Positions 43,209 to 52,011 are shown, numbered from the stretch's first letter. The stretch is 64,000 nucleotides of DNA from Cognatilysobacter terrigena (GCF_004361065.1 NZ_SELT01000004.1:62001-126000); one strand, 5' to 3'. The notes: generated from the letters alone by a model not told the origin. A program made the numbers and translations.

Positions 43209-44420
43209 ATGACAGACCGGCTGTACGACCACCTGCTCGTCGGCGCATCGCTCGCCACCCTCGACGGCGACGACTACGGCGCGATCCGCGACGGCGCGAT
43301 CGCCTGGCGCGATGGCGTTATCGCCTATGTCGGGCCCCGTTCCGGTTTGCCCGGCGATCCCGCGTCGATCGCGCACGCGGTCGAGGACGTCGAGGGCTGG
43401 ATCACGCCCGGCCTCGTGGATTGCCACACACATGCGGTGTTCGCCGGCGATCGTGCCGTCGAATTCGAAATGCGCCTGCAGGGCGCGACCTACGGAGAGA
43501 TCGCGCGTGCCGGCGGCGGCATCCTGTCGACCGTGCGCGCGGTGCGCGATGCGTCCGAAGACGCGCTGTACGCCCAATCGAAGCCGCGCATCGACGCCCT
43601 GCGCGCCGACGGCGTGACGACGCTCGAGATCAAGTCGGGCTATGGCCTCGACTTCGAGAACGAACGCAAGATGCTGCGCATCGCGCGCCGATTCGGCGAG
43701 GGCACGCTGACGGTACGCACCACCTACCTCGCGGCGCACGCATTGCCGCCGGAATACGCCGGCCGCGCCGACGACTACATCGAGGCCGCGATCGACTGGC
43801 TGCCGCGCCTGCATGACGAAGGCCTGGTCGACGCGGTCGATGCGTTCTGCGAAAGCATCGGCTTCTCGCCCTCGCAGACGCGCCGCCTGTTCGAGCGCGC
43901 GCGTTCGCTCGGCCTTCCGGTCAAGCTGCACGCCGACCAGTTGAGCGATCTTGGCGGCGCCGCGATCGCCGCGGAATTCGGCGGGCTGTCGGCCGATCAT
44001 GTCGAACACACGAACGAGGATGCGGTGCGTGCGATGGCCGCGGCCGGCACGGTCGCCGTGCTGCTTCCCGGCGCGTTCCATGTCTTGCGCGAAACCAAGT
44101 GGCCGCCGCTCGACGCGTTCCGTGCACACGGCGTGCCGATGGCCGTCGCAACAGATTGCAATCCCGGCACCTCGCCGCTGCTGTCGTTGCGACAGGCGAT
44201 GCAGCTCGCCTGCACGCATTTCCGGCTGACACCCGAAGACGCGCTGCGCGGCGCGACGACGCACGCGGCGCGTGCACTCGGCCTCGCCGATCGTGGCATG
44301 CTGCGCGTCGGCCTGCGCGCCGATGTCGCGCTGTGGCGGGTGAATCATCCCGCCGAGCTCTGCTACTGGCTCGGCGGCGACCTCCTGCAGGCGCGCTGGG
44401 TCGCCGGCCGCCGCACCTGA
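43209..44420 (+). CDS. hutI: Imidazolonepropionase
   Basis: Third step of histidine degradation: imidazolonepropionate to N-formimidoyl-glutamate. Zinc amidohydrolase, 403 aa. [20 protein letters not shown] (HTH metal pair), [42 protein letters not shown] in [15 protein letters not shown], and [10 protein letters not shown] with the late Asp. All ligands present. ATG 43209; no strong Shine-Dalgarno. Followed 22 bp later by an M19 dipeptidase. Confidence 0.96.
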   Translation: MTDRLYDHLLVGASLATLDGDDYGAIRDGAIAWRDGVIAYVGPRSGLPGDPASIAHAVEDVEGWITPGLVDCHTHAVFAGDRAVEFEMRLQGATYGEIARAGGGILSTVRAVRDASEDALYAQSKPRIDALRADGVTTLEIKSGYGLDFENERKMLRIARRFGEGTLTVRTTYLAAHALPPEYAGRADDYIEAAIDWLPRLHDEGLVDAVDAFCESIGFSPSQTRRLFERARSLGLPVKLHADQLSDLGGAAIAAEFGGLSADHVEHTNEDAVRAMAAAGTVAVLLPGAFHVLRETKWPPLDAFRAHGVPMAVATDCNPGTSPLLSLRQAMQLACTHFRLTPEDALRGATTHAARALGLADRGMLRVGLRADVALWRVNHPAELCYWLGGDLLQARWVAGRRT

Positions 44421-44442
44421 TGCTTTCGACACGGAGAACGTA

Positions 44443-45660
44443 ATGCGCCCCATCGCCCTGCCCGTCCTCCTCCTGCTCGCACCTGCGCTCGCCCTTGCGG
44501 CGGATCGCAACCCGAGCGCACGCGCACTCGCCGACGACGCGGTCGTCGTCGACACGCACATCGATGCGCCGAGCGAACTGCTGAAGTCGTGGCGCGATCT
44601 CGGCGCCGCCACGCCGGACCGCGAATTCGACTATCCACGTGCACGCCAGGGCGGCCTCGATGTCGCCTTCATGTCGATCTACACCTCGCCCGAGGACGAC
44701 GCGGCGGGCACGGCGCGACAGAAGGCGCATATGGAGATCGATGCGGTCGAGGCGATGGTCGGCCGCCATCCGGACAAGTTCGCGGTCATCGCCGAACCGC
44801 GCGACTACGCGCGCCTGCATCAGGGCGGCCGCGTGCTGCTCGCGCTCGGCATGGAGAACGGCGCGCCGATCGGCGACGACCTCTCGCAGCTGCAGGTTTT
44901 CCACGATCGCGGCGTCCGCTACATCACGCTCGCGCACAGCCACAGCAATCGCATCGCCGACGGGTCGTATTCGCTCGATCGGCCGTGGCACGGGCTCAGC
45001 CCGTTCGGCGAAAAGGTCGTCGCCGAAATGAACCGCCTCGGCATCATGGTCGACGTCTCGCATCTCTCCGACGAATCGGTCGAAGATGTGCTGCGTGTGT
45101 CGAAGACGCCGGTGATCGCGAGTCATTCGGGCCTGCGCCATTTCACGCCCGACTTCGAACGCAATCTCAGCGACGAGCTGGCGAAGAAGATCGCGAAGGG
45201 TGGCGGCGTCGTGCAGATCACCTTCGGCAGCGGCTTCATCGATGCCGCCGCAGCCGCGGACACCACGGCCTATTTCCGCGAGCTCGCGAGATTCCAGCGC
45301 GCGCAGACCGAGGCGAAGGCACGCGGCGAAACGGTGCAATCGCTCGAGGACTGGGACGCGGCGTGGGACAAGGCGCATCCAAAGCCGCCGACGAAGCTGT
45401 CGCAGGTCGTCGACCAGGTCGACTACGCGATCAAGCTGCTCGGCGAGGACCACGTCGGCCTCGGCTCGGACTTCGACGGCGTGTCGGGTGCGTTGCCCGA
45501 AGGCCTGAAGAGCGTGGCGGACTACCCGAATCTCGTGCAGGCGCTGCGCGAACACGGCTATGCCGACGCGACGATCCGCAAAGTACTCGGCGCCAACCTC
45601 ATGCGCGTGTGGACGGCGGTGGACGCAGCGGGCGCGAAGCTTCGCGGCGGGTCGCGCTGA
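44443..45660 (+). CDS. Membrane dipeptidase (renal dipeptidase, M19)
   Basis: 405 aa. Signal peptide ends ALA-AD. Zinc amidohydrolase marks: VVVDTHIDAPSEL (His39 and Asp41), MENGAPIGDD (Glu), LAHSHSNRIADG (His), IMVDVSHLSDESVEDVLRVS, PVIASHSG, and VGLGSDFDGVSG near the end. Hydrolyses dipeptides in the periplasm. The region GVVQITFGSGFI is typical of bacterial M19. Probably co-transcribed with hutI (22-bp gap), perhaps supplying amino acids including histidine from peptides (inference). Confidence 0.94.
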   Translation: MRPIALPVLLLLAPALALAADRNPSARALADDAVVVDTHIDAPSELLKSWRDLGAATPDREFDYPRARQGGLDVAFMSIYTSPEDDAAGTARQKAHMEIDAVEAMVGRHPDKFAVIAEPRDYARLHQGGRVLLALGMENGAPIGDDLSQLQVFHDRGVRYITLAHSHSNRIADGSYSLDRPWHGLSPFGEKVVAEMNRLGIMVDVSHLSDESVEDVLRVSKTPVIASHSGLRHFTPDFERNLSDELAKKIAKGGGVVQITFGSGFIDAAAAADTTAYFRELARFQRAQTEAKARGETVQSLEDWDAAWDKAHPKPPTKLSQVVDQVDYAIKLLGEDHVGLGSDFDGVSGALPEGLKSVADYPNLVQALREHGYADATIRKVLGANLMRVWTAVDAAGAKLRGGSR

Positions 45661-45782
45661 CGATCGGGCAGCACGGCGGCGCTGCTCCGCGAGCTCCGGT
45701 TGAACGAGGCGACGCGTATCGGATGTCAACGCGCGCCGTATCGGCGCGTTCGCGGTGGCTAATCCCATGGATCGAGGTCGCC

Positions 45783-46811
45783 ATGCGCCACTGGCGTTGG
45801 ATCGCAATCGCGCTGTTGTTCCTCGTCGCCGTCGACGTGCTGGCCCAGGCGCGCGACGGCCGTTTTGCGCAGATGCTGCGAGCGCGCATGGCCCAGCGAC
45901 GCGCCGATGCGTCTGTAGTGACCGGCGGCGATCCGCGTGCCCGTCTCGCGACACCGGGCGATTACCGCTACGAGATCCGGCACGACGGCATCACCCGCCT
46001 CTACCGCGTGCACGTGCCGCGCAGCTATCGGCCGGGCCGACCGGCGCCGCTGCTCGTCGCCCTGCACGGCGGTGGTGGCGACATGGATTGGCAGGCGGAC
46101 GACTCGAAGTACGGGCTGATCACGGCGTCGGAACAGCACGGCTTTGTCGCGGTCTTCCCGAACGGTTTCAGTCGCATGCCGGGCGGACATCTCGCCACCT
46201 GGAATGCAGGGCGCTGCTGCGGCGCGGCGCGTGATCGCGGCATCGACGATGTCGGCTTTATTCAAACGGTCGTCGACAACGTCGAGCATCAGCTCGACAT
46301 CGATCGATCACGCGTCTACGCGACCGGCATGTCCAACGGCGGAATGATGGCCTACCGGCTCGCGTGCGAAGCCGCCGATGTGTTCCGCGCGGTCGCGCCC
46401 GTGGCCGGCACGGACAACACCGTTCGATGCGCGCCGTCGCGCCCCGTCGCCGTCGCGCATTTCCACGCGCGCAACGACGATCACGTGCTGTTCGACGGCG
46501 GCGCCGGTCCGAACGCGTTCCGCGATCCGTCGATGGTCACCGAGTTCATGTCGGTGCCGAAGACGATCGAGATGTGGGCGCGTCGGGACGGTTGCGCCGC
46601 ACCGCCGCGTCGCGTGCTCACCGTGCCCGGCGCGTACTGCGAACTGCGGGCGCCGTGCGGCGGTGGCGCGCAGGTGCAGCTCTGCGTCACCGAGACGGGT
46701 GCGCATTCGTGGCCCGGTGGCCACAAGGATCGCGGTGAGCCGGCGTCACAGGCCATTTCGGCGAACGACGTCATGTGGCGCTTCTTCGAGTCGATGCCGC
46801 CGCGGTCGTAA
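45783..46811 (+). CDS. Exported alpha/beta hydrolase, PHB depolymerase/feruloyl esterase family (LpqC-like)
   Basis: 342 aa. Signal peptide MRHWRWIAIALLFLVAVDVL with cleavage near LAQA. Core: LLVALHGGGGDMDWQADDSK (oxyanion), nucleophile Ser in YATGMSNGGMMAYRLACEAA, AHFHARNDDHVLF (acid), and ETGAHSWPGG (His). This is the polyhydroxybutyrate depolymerase/feruloyl esterase family. Its true substrate may be a polyester, feruloyl sugar or other ester. ATG 45783 has GAGG 6 nt upstream; ATG 45723 would extend it by 20 residues. Confidence 0.9.
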   Translation: MRHWRWIAIALLFLVAVDVLAQARDGRFAQMLRARMAQRRADASVVTGGDPRARLATPGDYRYEIRHDGITRLYRVHVPRSYRPGRPAPLLVALHGGGGDMDWQADDSKYGLITASEQHGFVAVFPNGFSRMPGGHLATWNAGRCCGAARDRGIDDVGFIQTVVDNVEHQLDIDRSRVYATGMSNGGMMAYRLACEAADVFRAVAPVAGTDNTVRCAPSRPVAVAHFHARNDDHVLFDGGAGPNAFRDPSMVTEFMSVPKTIEMWARRDGCAAPPRRVLTVPGAYCELRAPCGGGAQVQLCVTETGAHSWPGGHKDRGEPASQAISANDVMWRFFESMPPRS

Positions 46812-46833
46812 CGCGCATTGCAACATCAACAAC

Positions 46834-46862
46834 GAAAAAGCCCCGCTCTCGCGGGGCTTTTC
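46834..46862. terminator. Bidirectional intrinsic terminator
   Basis: AAAAAGCCCCGC, loop TCTC, GCGGGGCTTTTT. Perfect 12-bp stem with flanking A and T runs; between the esterase gene and the convergent bTHX gene. Confidence 0.88.
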
Positions 46863-46883
46863 TGCATCCGGCGAACCGGGCGC

Positions 46884-47075
46884 TTACTCCTTCGACGCGG
46901 CCTTCTTCACCGCGACCTTCTTGGTCGCCGGCGCCTTGGCCACGGTCTTGGTCGCCTTCTTCGCGACCGGGGCAGCGGTCGTGCCGGTGGCGACGGCGGT
47001 CGCCTTCGGACGGGCGTTGCCGTAGCTGGAGTTGTAGCGCTTGCCCTTGGCGGTCTTGCGGTCGCCCTTACCCAT
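46884..47075 (-). CDS. 30S ribosomal protein bTHX with long basic tail
   Basis: 63 aa. N-terminal MGKGDRKTAKGKRYNSSYGN is the bTHX (THX, S31) signature that binds the 30S head. A Lys/Ala/Thr-rich histone-H1-like tail of about 40 residues follows (repeats of AKKA, VAKAPATKK, VAVKKAASKE), longer than Thermus THX (26 residues). ATG 47075. Alone in its transcription unit, with a strong terminator. Confidence 0.82.
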   Translation of the reverse strand: MGKGDRKTAKGKRYNSSYGNARPKATAVATGTTAAPVAKKATKTVAKAPATKKVAVKKAASKE

Positions 47076-47205
47076 CGTGGTGCTCCTGGAATCTGAGAAT
47101 TGAAACGTCGGCGCCGCGTCTGCGGGCCTGCGGACGAGCCGCGTGAAGGATCGCGCCGCGCGCGAGGCTGCGAAGCCTAGCACAGCCGGCGGAGGGCCCG
47201 CCCCG

Positions 47206-47637
47206 TCAGGGCGTGCAGCAGGTCTCGTCGTGGCGGTTCTGCAGCCGCAGGTTGAGCACGTGGGCCGTGCCCACCAGCGCGCCGCCGATGGTCATCGACA
47301 CCGCATGCAGCACGGTCGACCCATGGAGCGGCGCGTACAGCACGCCCAGCCACAGCGCCGCGAGGCCCGGCACCAGCAGCCGCAGCGCACGCAGCACGCC
47401 GTGGCGCTGGTAGCCACGGATGAGGCTGTACAGGCCAAGCGCGGTCGCGAACAGCACGAAGCCGATCTCGAAGTCGTCGTCCAGCCACGCCGCGAGTCCC
47501 AGCGACGGCAGCAGCGCGATCAGCACCGGCAGCGCCGCACAGTGGATCGCACACAGCAGCGAGCCCGTCGCGCCGATCCGGTCAAGGACCGGCGTTGCGG
47601 GGCGATGCGGGGTCGCGTGGGGTGCGGAGGCGGCCAT
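47206..47637 (-). CDS. MerC-domain membrane protein in the zinc cluster
   Basis: 143 aa with four membrane segments: LLCAIHCAALPVLIALLPSL, FEIGFVLFATALGLYSLIRG, ALRLLVPGLAALWLGVLYA, and VSMTIGGALVGTAHVLNLRL. Two Cys in SLLCAIHC and a tail CC (HDETCCTP) fit metal handling in MerC. ATG 47637 is the first ATG; a Zur-like box lies 2 bp upstream (47640-47656). No Shine-Dalgarno at that start, so regulated or leaderless. Lies 35 bp after znuB. Putative zinc or heavy-metal uptake. Confidence 0.85.
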   Translation of the reverse strand: MAASAPHATPHRPATPVLDRIGATGSLLCAIHCAALPVLIALLPSLGLAAWLDDDFEIGFVLFATALGLYSLIRGYQRHGVLRALRLLVPGLAALWLGVLYAPLHGSTVLHAVSMTIGGALVGTAHVLNLRLQNRHDETCCTP

Positions 47638-47639
47638 TT

Positions 47640-47656
47640 GAAACACTATAACATTC
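47640..47656 (-). promoter_or_regulatory. Zur-like box upstream of the MerC-domain gene
   Basis: On the minus strand GAATGTTATAGTGTTTC: the left half AATGTTATA matches the gammaproteobacterial Zur half site (consensus AATGTTATAACATT); the right half (GTGTTT) is degenerate. Directly before the start codon. Confidence 0.5.
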
Positions 47657-47672
47657 GGTCGCGAACGGGCCG

Positions 47673-48473
47673 TCAATGCGTCGAAGTCGACATCGCGGTC
47701 TCACGATGCCCGCGGCGCACGGCCGGTACGACCTGCGCGATCAGCGCCGCCACCGCCAGCATCCACACGATCAACGCGCCGCTCGGCAGGTCGAGCACGG
47801 CGGAGACGGCGAGACCGAGCACGTAACCGGCGATGCCGATCAGGTACGCGGCAACGAGCTGCCTGCGCCCCGTCATGCCCGCGGTGGCCAGCGCCGGCAC
47901 GATCAGGCTCGCGAACACGAGGTACACGCCCACGAGCTGCACCGAAGCAGTGATCGCGAGTGCGAACAGCGCATAGAACACGAGGCCCTTCAGCTGGCCG
48001 CGACGCATCCACATGAAGGCGAGCAGGACGACAGAGAGAATCAGCGCCGGAATCAGCTGCGCATAACTCACCCACAGGATCTGCCCGACCAGCAGATCCT
48101 TGAGGTGCTCACCGCCCTGCGGATTGTTCGCGAGAAGCAGAAGTCCGCCTGTGGCGGCGAGCGCGAACAGCGTGCCGATCAAAGGCTCCTGGTACTGCGG
48201 CCAGCGCTTGTCCGTCCACGACAGCAAACCCGCGCCGAGCAACGCAGCCGCGGCGGCGGCGATCTGCACGCCGTAGCCGTGCTCGTCGATGCCGAGGAAC
48301 TGCGCGAGGATCACGCCGAGCCCCGCGATCTGCGCGATCGCGAGGTCGATGAAGATGATGCCGCGCGACAGCACCTGCCGGCCCAGCGGCACGTGCGTCG
48401 ACAGGACGATCAGGCCGGCGGCGCACGCCGGCCCGAGGATGCTGAGGTCGAGCCCTTCCCAGTTGAGCGTCAC
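47673..48473 (-). CDS. znuB: Metal (zinc) ABC transporter permease, ZnuB-like
   Basis: 266 aa, eight to nine hydrophobic segments, ABC-3 family: GPACAAGLIVLSTHVPLGRQ, VLSRGIIFIDLAIAQIAGLG (the conserved EAA-like cytoplasmic loop region), LIGTLFALAATGGLLLLANN, YLVFASLIVPALATAGMTGR. Its ATG lies inside the znuA stop (ATGA overlap, 48470-48473). No ATPase partner is encoded beside it. Likely imports zinc with ZnuA and an unlinked ATPase. Confidence 0.88.
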   Translation of the reverse strand: MTLNWEGLDLSILGPACAAGLIVLSTHVPLGRQVLSRGIIFIDLAIAQIAGLGVILAQFLGIDEHGYGVQIAAAAAALLGAGLLSWTDKRWPQYQEPLIGTLFALAATGGLLLLANNPQGGEHLKDLLVGQILWVSYAQLIPALILSVVLLAFMWMRRGQLKGLVFYALFALAITASVQLVGVYLVFASLIVPALATAGMTGRRQLVAAYLIGIAGYVLGLAVSAVLDLPSGALIVWMLAVAALIAQVVPAVRRGHRETAMSTSTH

Positions 48474-49369
48474 TTGGCGGCCTGCACCAACTTGGAGATC
48501 GTCGAGTCGAACAGACCGAACAGATCCTTCGACTGCGCATCACCGCCGACGGTCAGCGGCAGCGTCACCGCCTTCACGCCCGTGCGCTCGGCGAGCCAGT
48601 CGGCCGGCTTCGGATCCTGGTACGCCGCGCGCACGATGGCGAGCGTGTTCGAACCCTTCGTGGTCGCGATCAGGCTGGCGAGATGCGCGCTGGTCGGCGG
48701 CACGCCCGGCTTCGGTTCCAGTGCACCGATCTGCTGCATGCCGAGCCAATCCCACAGATACACCCAGCTGATGTGATGCACGACGACCTTGCGGCCGGCG
48801 AGCGGCGCGGCCTGCGCCTTCCAGCGCGCCATCGCGGTCGTCCAGCGGTTCTGGAAGTTGGCGAGGTTCTGCTGGTACGCGGCGGCGTTCGACGGATCGA
48901 GCTGCGCGAGGCGCGCATCGAGACGCTGCGCAACGATCAGCACGCGGCGCGGATCCATCTGGATGTGCGGATTGCCTTCCGGATGCACGTCGCCGTTCGC
49001 GCGATCGAGTGCGGTCGGACGCTCGAGCGTCTTCACCTGCTTCGCCGCTTCGAAATAACCCGCGCCCGATGCGACCGTCGTGTTGCCCGACTGACGGATC
49101 AGCTGCGGCAGCCAACCCACTTCGAGCTCCGCACCCGTGCAGACGACGAGATCCGCCGCGCGCACCTTGGCGATCAGGCTCGGCTTGGCTTCGATGACAT
49201 GCACGTCCTGCAGCGCGGACGTGCCGACATCGACAGCAACCTTGTCGCCCGCGAGTTCGTGCACCAGCGAACCCCATTCGGGCTCGCACGCGAAGACGCG
49301 CATCTTGGCCTGCGCGGGCGCGGCGACCGCACCGGCGAGCAGGACCGCGGACATCAGCAGGGACTTCAT
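48470..49369 (-). CDS. znuA: Zinc ABC transporter substrate-binding protein, ZnuA-like
   Basis: 299 aa, periplasmic cluster 9 binding protein. Signal peptide ends AQA-KM. Metal ligands: His in SALQDVHVIEAKPS, His in GNPHIQMDPR, His in VVHHISWVYL, with an Asp/Glu late in the protein. The His-rich loop usual in ZnuA is short or absent. ATG 49369, 11 bp after the outer-membrane gene stop. Substrate called zinc from the Zur boxes and neighbours; manganese cannot be excluded from sequence alone. Confidence 0.88.
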   Translation of the reverse strand: MKSLLMSAVLLAGAVAAPAQAKMRVFACEPEWGSLVHELAGDKVAVDVGTSALQDVHVIEAKPSLIAKVRAADLVVCTGAELEVGWLPQLIRQSGNTTVASGAGYFEAAKQVKTLERPTALDRANGDVHPEGNPHIQMDPRRVLIVAQRLDARLAQLDPSNAAAYQQNLANFQNRWTTAMARWKAQAAPLAGRKVVVHHISWVYLWDWLGMQQIGALEPKPGVPPTSAHLASLIATTKGSNTLAIVRAAYQDPKPADWLAERTGVKAVTLPLTVGGDAQSKDLFGLFDSTISKLVQAAK

Positions 49370-49380
49370 CGTTCGATTCC

Positions 49381-50868
49381 TCAGAACTTGTGGGCGCCAT
49401 GGGCGCCGAGGCTGGTCTGGTACTGCACGGTCACGGCATTGTCCGTGTCCGTTGCATTCGGCTTGTCATGGCTCAGCTGCAGGCGGATCAGGCTGAATTC
49501 GCTGTTGCGCCAGGTCGCTTCGATGGTGTGACGCGTCGGATCGGTGTCGTTCGCGAACGGGCCGTCGTTCGCCGCCCACAGGCGATCGAAGCGATAGCCG
49601 ACGTCCCACTGGCGGTTGATGCGATAGACGGCTTCGGCATACGCGCCGCGACGCTTGCCGCTCCAGTCGAACATCACCGACGGATCCGCCGCATCGACGA
49701 ACGTGCCGTCGCGGTGATCGATCATGTATTCGCTGCGCAGCGTCAGGCCGCCGTCCTTGAAGTTGCCCTGCGGCGCCCACTTCCACGTGCCATCGACGAT
49801 GTAGAGCGTGCCGTCGCCGGTGAAACCGTCTTCGCCGTCGACCGCGCTCGTGCGCAGCGCCGAAATCCCGGCGAGCCATTCGTTCTCGTCTCCAACGTCG
49901 CCGCCGACATGCGCGAACAGCGTCTTGGTGCCGACGCCGCCGTGGCCGGCGCCCGCTGCCGGGTAGCTCTCCCCACGGAAGGCTTCGCCGCCGAGTTCGA
50001 GGAAGAACGACGTCGGCGCAACCCAGCGCACCTGCACGCCGTCGTCCCCGTACTGGTTGCCCAGGAACGCCTGGTACGCGAGCGGACGATCAAAGAAGTT
50101 GTCGGTGTGCGCGTGGTGGCTGTTGAGATAGCCGACGTTCGAATAAAACCGGCCCAGGCGCATGTTCCAGCCGGCGGGCAGCGCGGTGGTGTCGATGAAG
50201 GCTTCTTCGACGCCGATGTGGTCCTGACCGCCTTCGCTCGACGCCGTCAGCGTGAGCTGGCCGTAGAACTTCTCGTCGATGTTCGCAGCGAACGAGACTT
50301 CGCTTTCGCCGAGCGAGAAACCGTTGGGCGCCGGCCCGCCCTCGCCCACGATCGGGAAGCCGGAGCGAACGTAGTTCGCCGGATCCAGCGAGTGATGCGT
50401 GTAGCTGCCGTTGAGGATGATCGAGATCGCGGGGTTGAACGCGTTCGGGTTCGAACTCGAACCGCCGCCACTGTCGGCACTCGCGACGTTGTCGTTGGAC
50501 GTCGCAGCTGGGGCCGGCGCGGGCGCCGCAGCGTTCGCGGTGTCGTCGGGTGCGGCGAGATCGTCGTTCGCCGCGAGATCCGAGGTGTCGGCCGACGCGG
50601 GAGCTGCAGCGCTGCCCGCCGCCGCCGGCGCGACCGGCGCCGTTGCGACGTTCGCATTCGATGCGCCCTTCAATCGGGCGACCTCCGCCTGTGCGGCCTC
50701 GGCCTCGGCGCGTGCCTTCGCGGCATCGGCGCGGGCGGCCTTGGCGTCGGCTTCGAGCTGCGCCATGCGCGCCTCAAGCGCCTTGAACTGCGCCTGCGAG
50801 ACGCCGTCGGCGGCGTGGGCAGTGCCCAGCGCGCCCGCAAGCGCGAGGGTGAGGAGGGTTTTCGTCAT
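49381..50868 (-). CDS. Zinc-regulated outer-membrane beta-barrel with coiled-coil head
   Basis: 495 aa. Signal peptide ends AHA-AD. Then a helical coiled-coil stretch (about 25-70: QFKALEARMAQLEADAKAAR, repeated Ala/Glu), an Ala/Pro/Asp linker (70-135) and a beta-barrel (140-495) with alternating strands ending LGAHGAHKF. It includes HHAH in YLNSHHAHTDNFF and several His that may bind zinc. No plug and no TonB box: this is a porin-like barrel. Preceded by a Zur-like box at 50890-50906. First gene of the zinc operon. Role: likely zinc passage across the outer membrane (inference). Confidence 0.82.
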   Translation of the reverse strand: MTKTLLTLALAGALGTAHAADGVSQAQFKALEARMAQLEADAKAARADAAKARAEAEAAQAEVARLKGASNANVATAPVAPAAAGSAAAPASADTSDLAANDDLAAPDDTANAAAPAPAPAATSNDNVASADSGGGSSSNPNAFNPAISIILNGSYTHHSLDPANYVRSGFPIVGEGGPAPNGFSLGESEVSFAANIDEKFYGQLTLTASSEGGQDHIGVEEAFIDTTALPAGWNMRLGRFYSNVGYLNSHHAHTDNFFDRPLAYQAFLGNQYGDDGVQVRWVAPTSFFLELGGEAFRGESYPAAGAGHGGVGTKTLFAHVGGDVGDENEWLAGISALRTSAVDGEDGFTGDGTLYIVDGTWKWAPQGNFKDGGLTLRSEYMIDHRDGTFVDAADPSVMFDWSGKRRGAYAEAVYRINRQWDVGYRFDRLWAANDGPFANDTDPTRHTIEATWRNSEFSLIRLQLSHDKPNATDTDNAVTVQYQTSLGAHGAHKF

Positions 50869-50889
50869 CGAGGCCGGCCCGCTGATCAG

Positions 50890-50906
50890 AAGGTTATAAC
50901 ATTACG
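50890..50906 (-). promoter_or_regulatory. Zur box upstream of the zinc operon
   Basis: On the minus strand CGTAATGTTATAACCTT, containing TGTTATAAC, nine of ten of the palindromic core TGTTATAACA. It lies 22 bp before the barrel gene start, where Zur would block transcription under zinc-replete conditions. The remainder of 50869-51059 shows nothing else. Confidence 0.65.
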
Positions 50907-51059
50907 TTACGGGGTCCCGGCCCGACGGCAATAGCCCGAAAGTCAGGGAGTCAGCGTCCAGCAGGGTGACGGCCCTTCCCCATCGTCCGGCCCGGCCGCG
51001 GCAGTGACTGGACTCGCAGCGTCGCTATAGTCGGCGCGTCCGCGCACGGGGAGCCGGCC

Positions 51060-51497
51060 ATGAGTTCCGTTTCGACGCGCATCGCGATCTCGCGGGTTCG
51101 CGCGCGGCTTTCGTTCGCGACCAAGCTGCTTGGCGTCGCCGCACTGGTGCAGCTCGCACTGTTCCTGCCGCGCGGCTGGCTGCCCGACAACCGGCTCTTC
51201 GCGCTGGTCTGCATTGCGAGCGCGGTGTTCGGCATCGCCGGCTTCCGCGTCGCCTATCGCGCGCTCGACCTCGACGAGGAAATGGACGATGCGCGTTCGT
51301 CCCTGCGCCGGTTCGGATGGCGTGTCAGCGGGTCGGTGCAGATGATGTTCTGCCTCGCCTTCCTCGTGCCGCTGCTGAACCTGGTGATCCTGCTCTGGAC
51401 GTGGCTTCGCATCCGCGCCGGCCGCGCCGCACTCGACGGTATCGAACGCTCGACGCAGGAAATGGATGCGCGACGACGTCGCGTGATGGGCGGCTGA
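51060..51497 (+). CDS. Small membrane protein of unknown function
   Basis: 145 aa. Membrane segments AALVQLALFLPRGWL, FALVCIASAVFGIAGFRVAY and VQMMFCLAFLVPLLNLVILL. The loop between carries LDLDEEMDDARSSLRRFGWR, and the C-terminal tail is Arg-rich and cytoplasmic. ATG 51060. Lies between the zinc operon and zur, convergent with zur (7 bp). No obvious link to zinc. Confidence 0.72.
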   Translation: MSSVSTRIAISRVRARLSFATKLLGVAALVQLALFLPRGWLPDNRLFALVCIASAVFGIAGFRVAYRALDLDEEMDDARSSLRRFGWRVSGSVQMMFCLAFLVPLLNLVILLWTWLRIRAGRAALDGIERSTQEMDARRRRVMGG

Positions 51498-51503
51498 GCG
51501 CGG

Positions 51504-52004
51504 TCAGCCGGCCTTCGCCACGTCCTCGGCGAGGCAATCCGCACAGAGGCCGTGCACTTCCAGTGTCTGCGCGCGCGGCGTGAAGCCGAGTGCGCGCGCA
51601 CGCGTGTCGAGCGCGCCGACGATCTTCTCGTCCTCGAGCTCCGTCGCCGCATGGCAGCGATCGCAGATGAGGAACGGCACCGCGTGCTGCGCGCCGCCCG
51701 GGTGGTGGCAGCCGACGAACGCGTTGATCGACGCGAGCTTGTGGATGAAACCGTTCTCGAGCAGGAAATCGAGCGCGCGATAAACCGTCGGCGGCGCCGC
51801 GCCTTCGTGCGTCGCCTTCATGCGATCGAGAAGGTCATACGCCTTGAGCGGGCGATCGGCGTCCGCGATCAGGCGCAGTGCGCTCGCACGCAGCGGCGTC
51901 AGGCGCAGGCCGCGGTCCTCGCAGGCGCGTTCGACCTGCGCGACGAACGCATCGCCCGTGTGGACGTGATGACGCGGATCGGTGCAGGTCTCGTGGTGCG
52001 ACAT
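51504..52004 (-). CDS. zur: Zinc uptake regulator Zur (Fur family)
   Basis: 166 aa. DNA-binding helix-turn-helix: LTPLRASALRLIADADRPLK, AYDLLDRMKATHEGAAPPTV, YRALDFLLENGFIHKLASIN. Zinc sites: FVGCHHPGGAQHAVPFLICD and the CxxC pairs ICDRC and LCADC, structural for Zur. The start has a His/Cys-rich tail (SHHETCTDPRHHVHTG). ATG 52004 sits 8 bp after gltX, an unusual but probably co-transcribed pair. The two Zur-like boxes nearby are plausible targets. Confidence 0.9.
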   Translation of the reverse strand: MSHHETCTDPRHHVHTGDAFVAQVERACEDRGLRLTPLRASALRLIADADRPLKAYDLLDRMKATHEGAAPPTVYRALDFLLENGFIHKLASINAFVGCHHPGGAQHAVPFLICDRCHAATELEDEKIVGALDTRARALGFTPRAQTLEVHGLCADCLAEDVAKAG

Positions 52005-52011
52005 GGAAGCC

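Noticed and set aside
47206-52004. Search for a ZnuC ATPase in the zinc cluster
   Set aside because: No Walker A or LSGGQ-like motif in any frame I inspected between bTHX and gltX.
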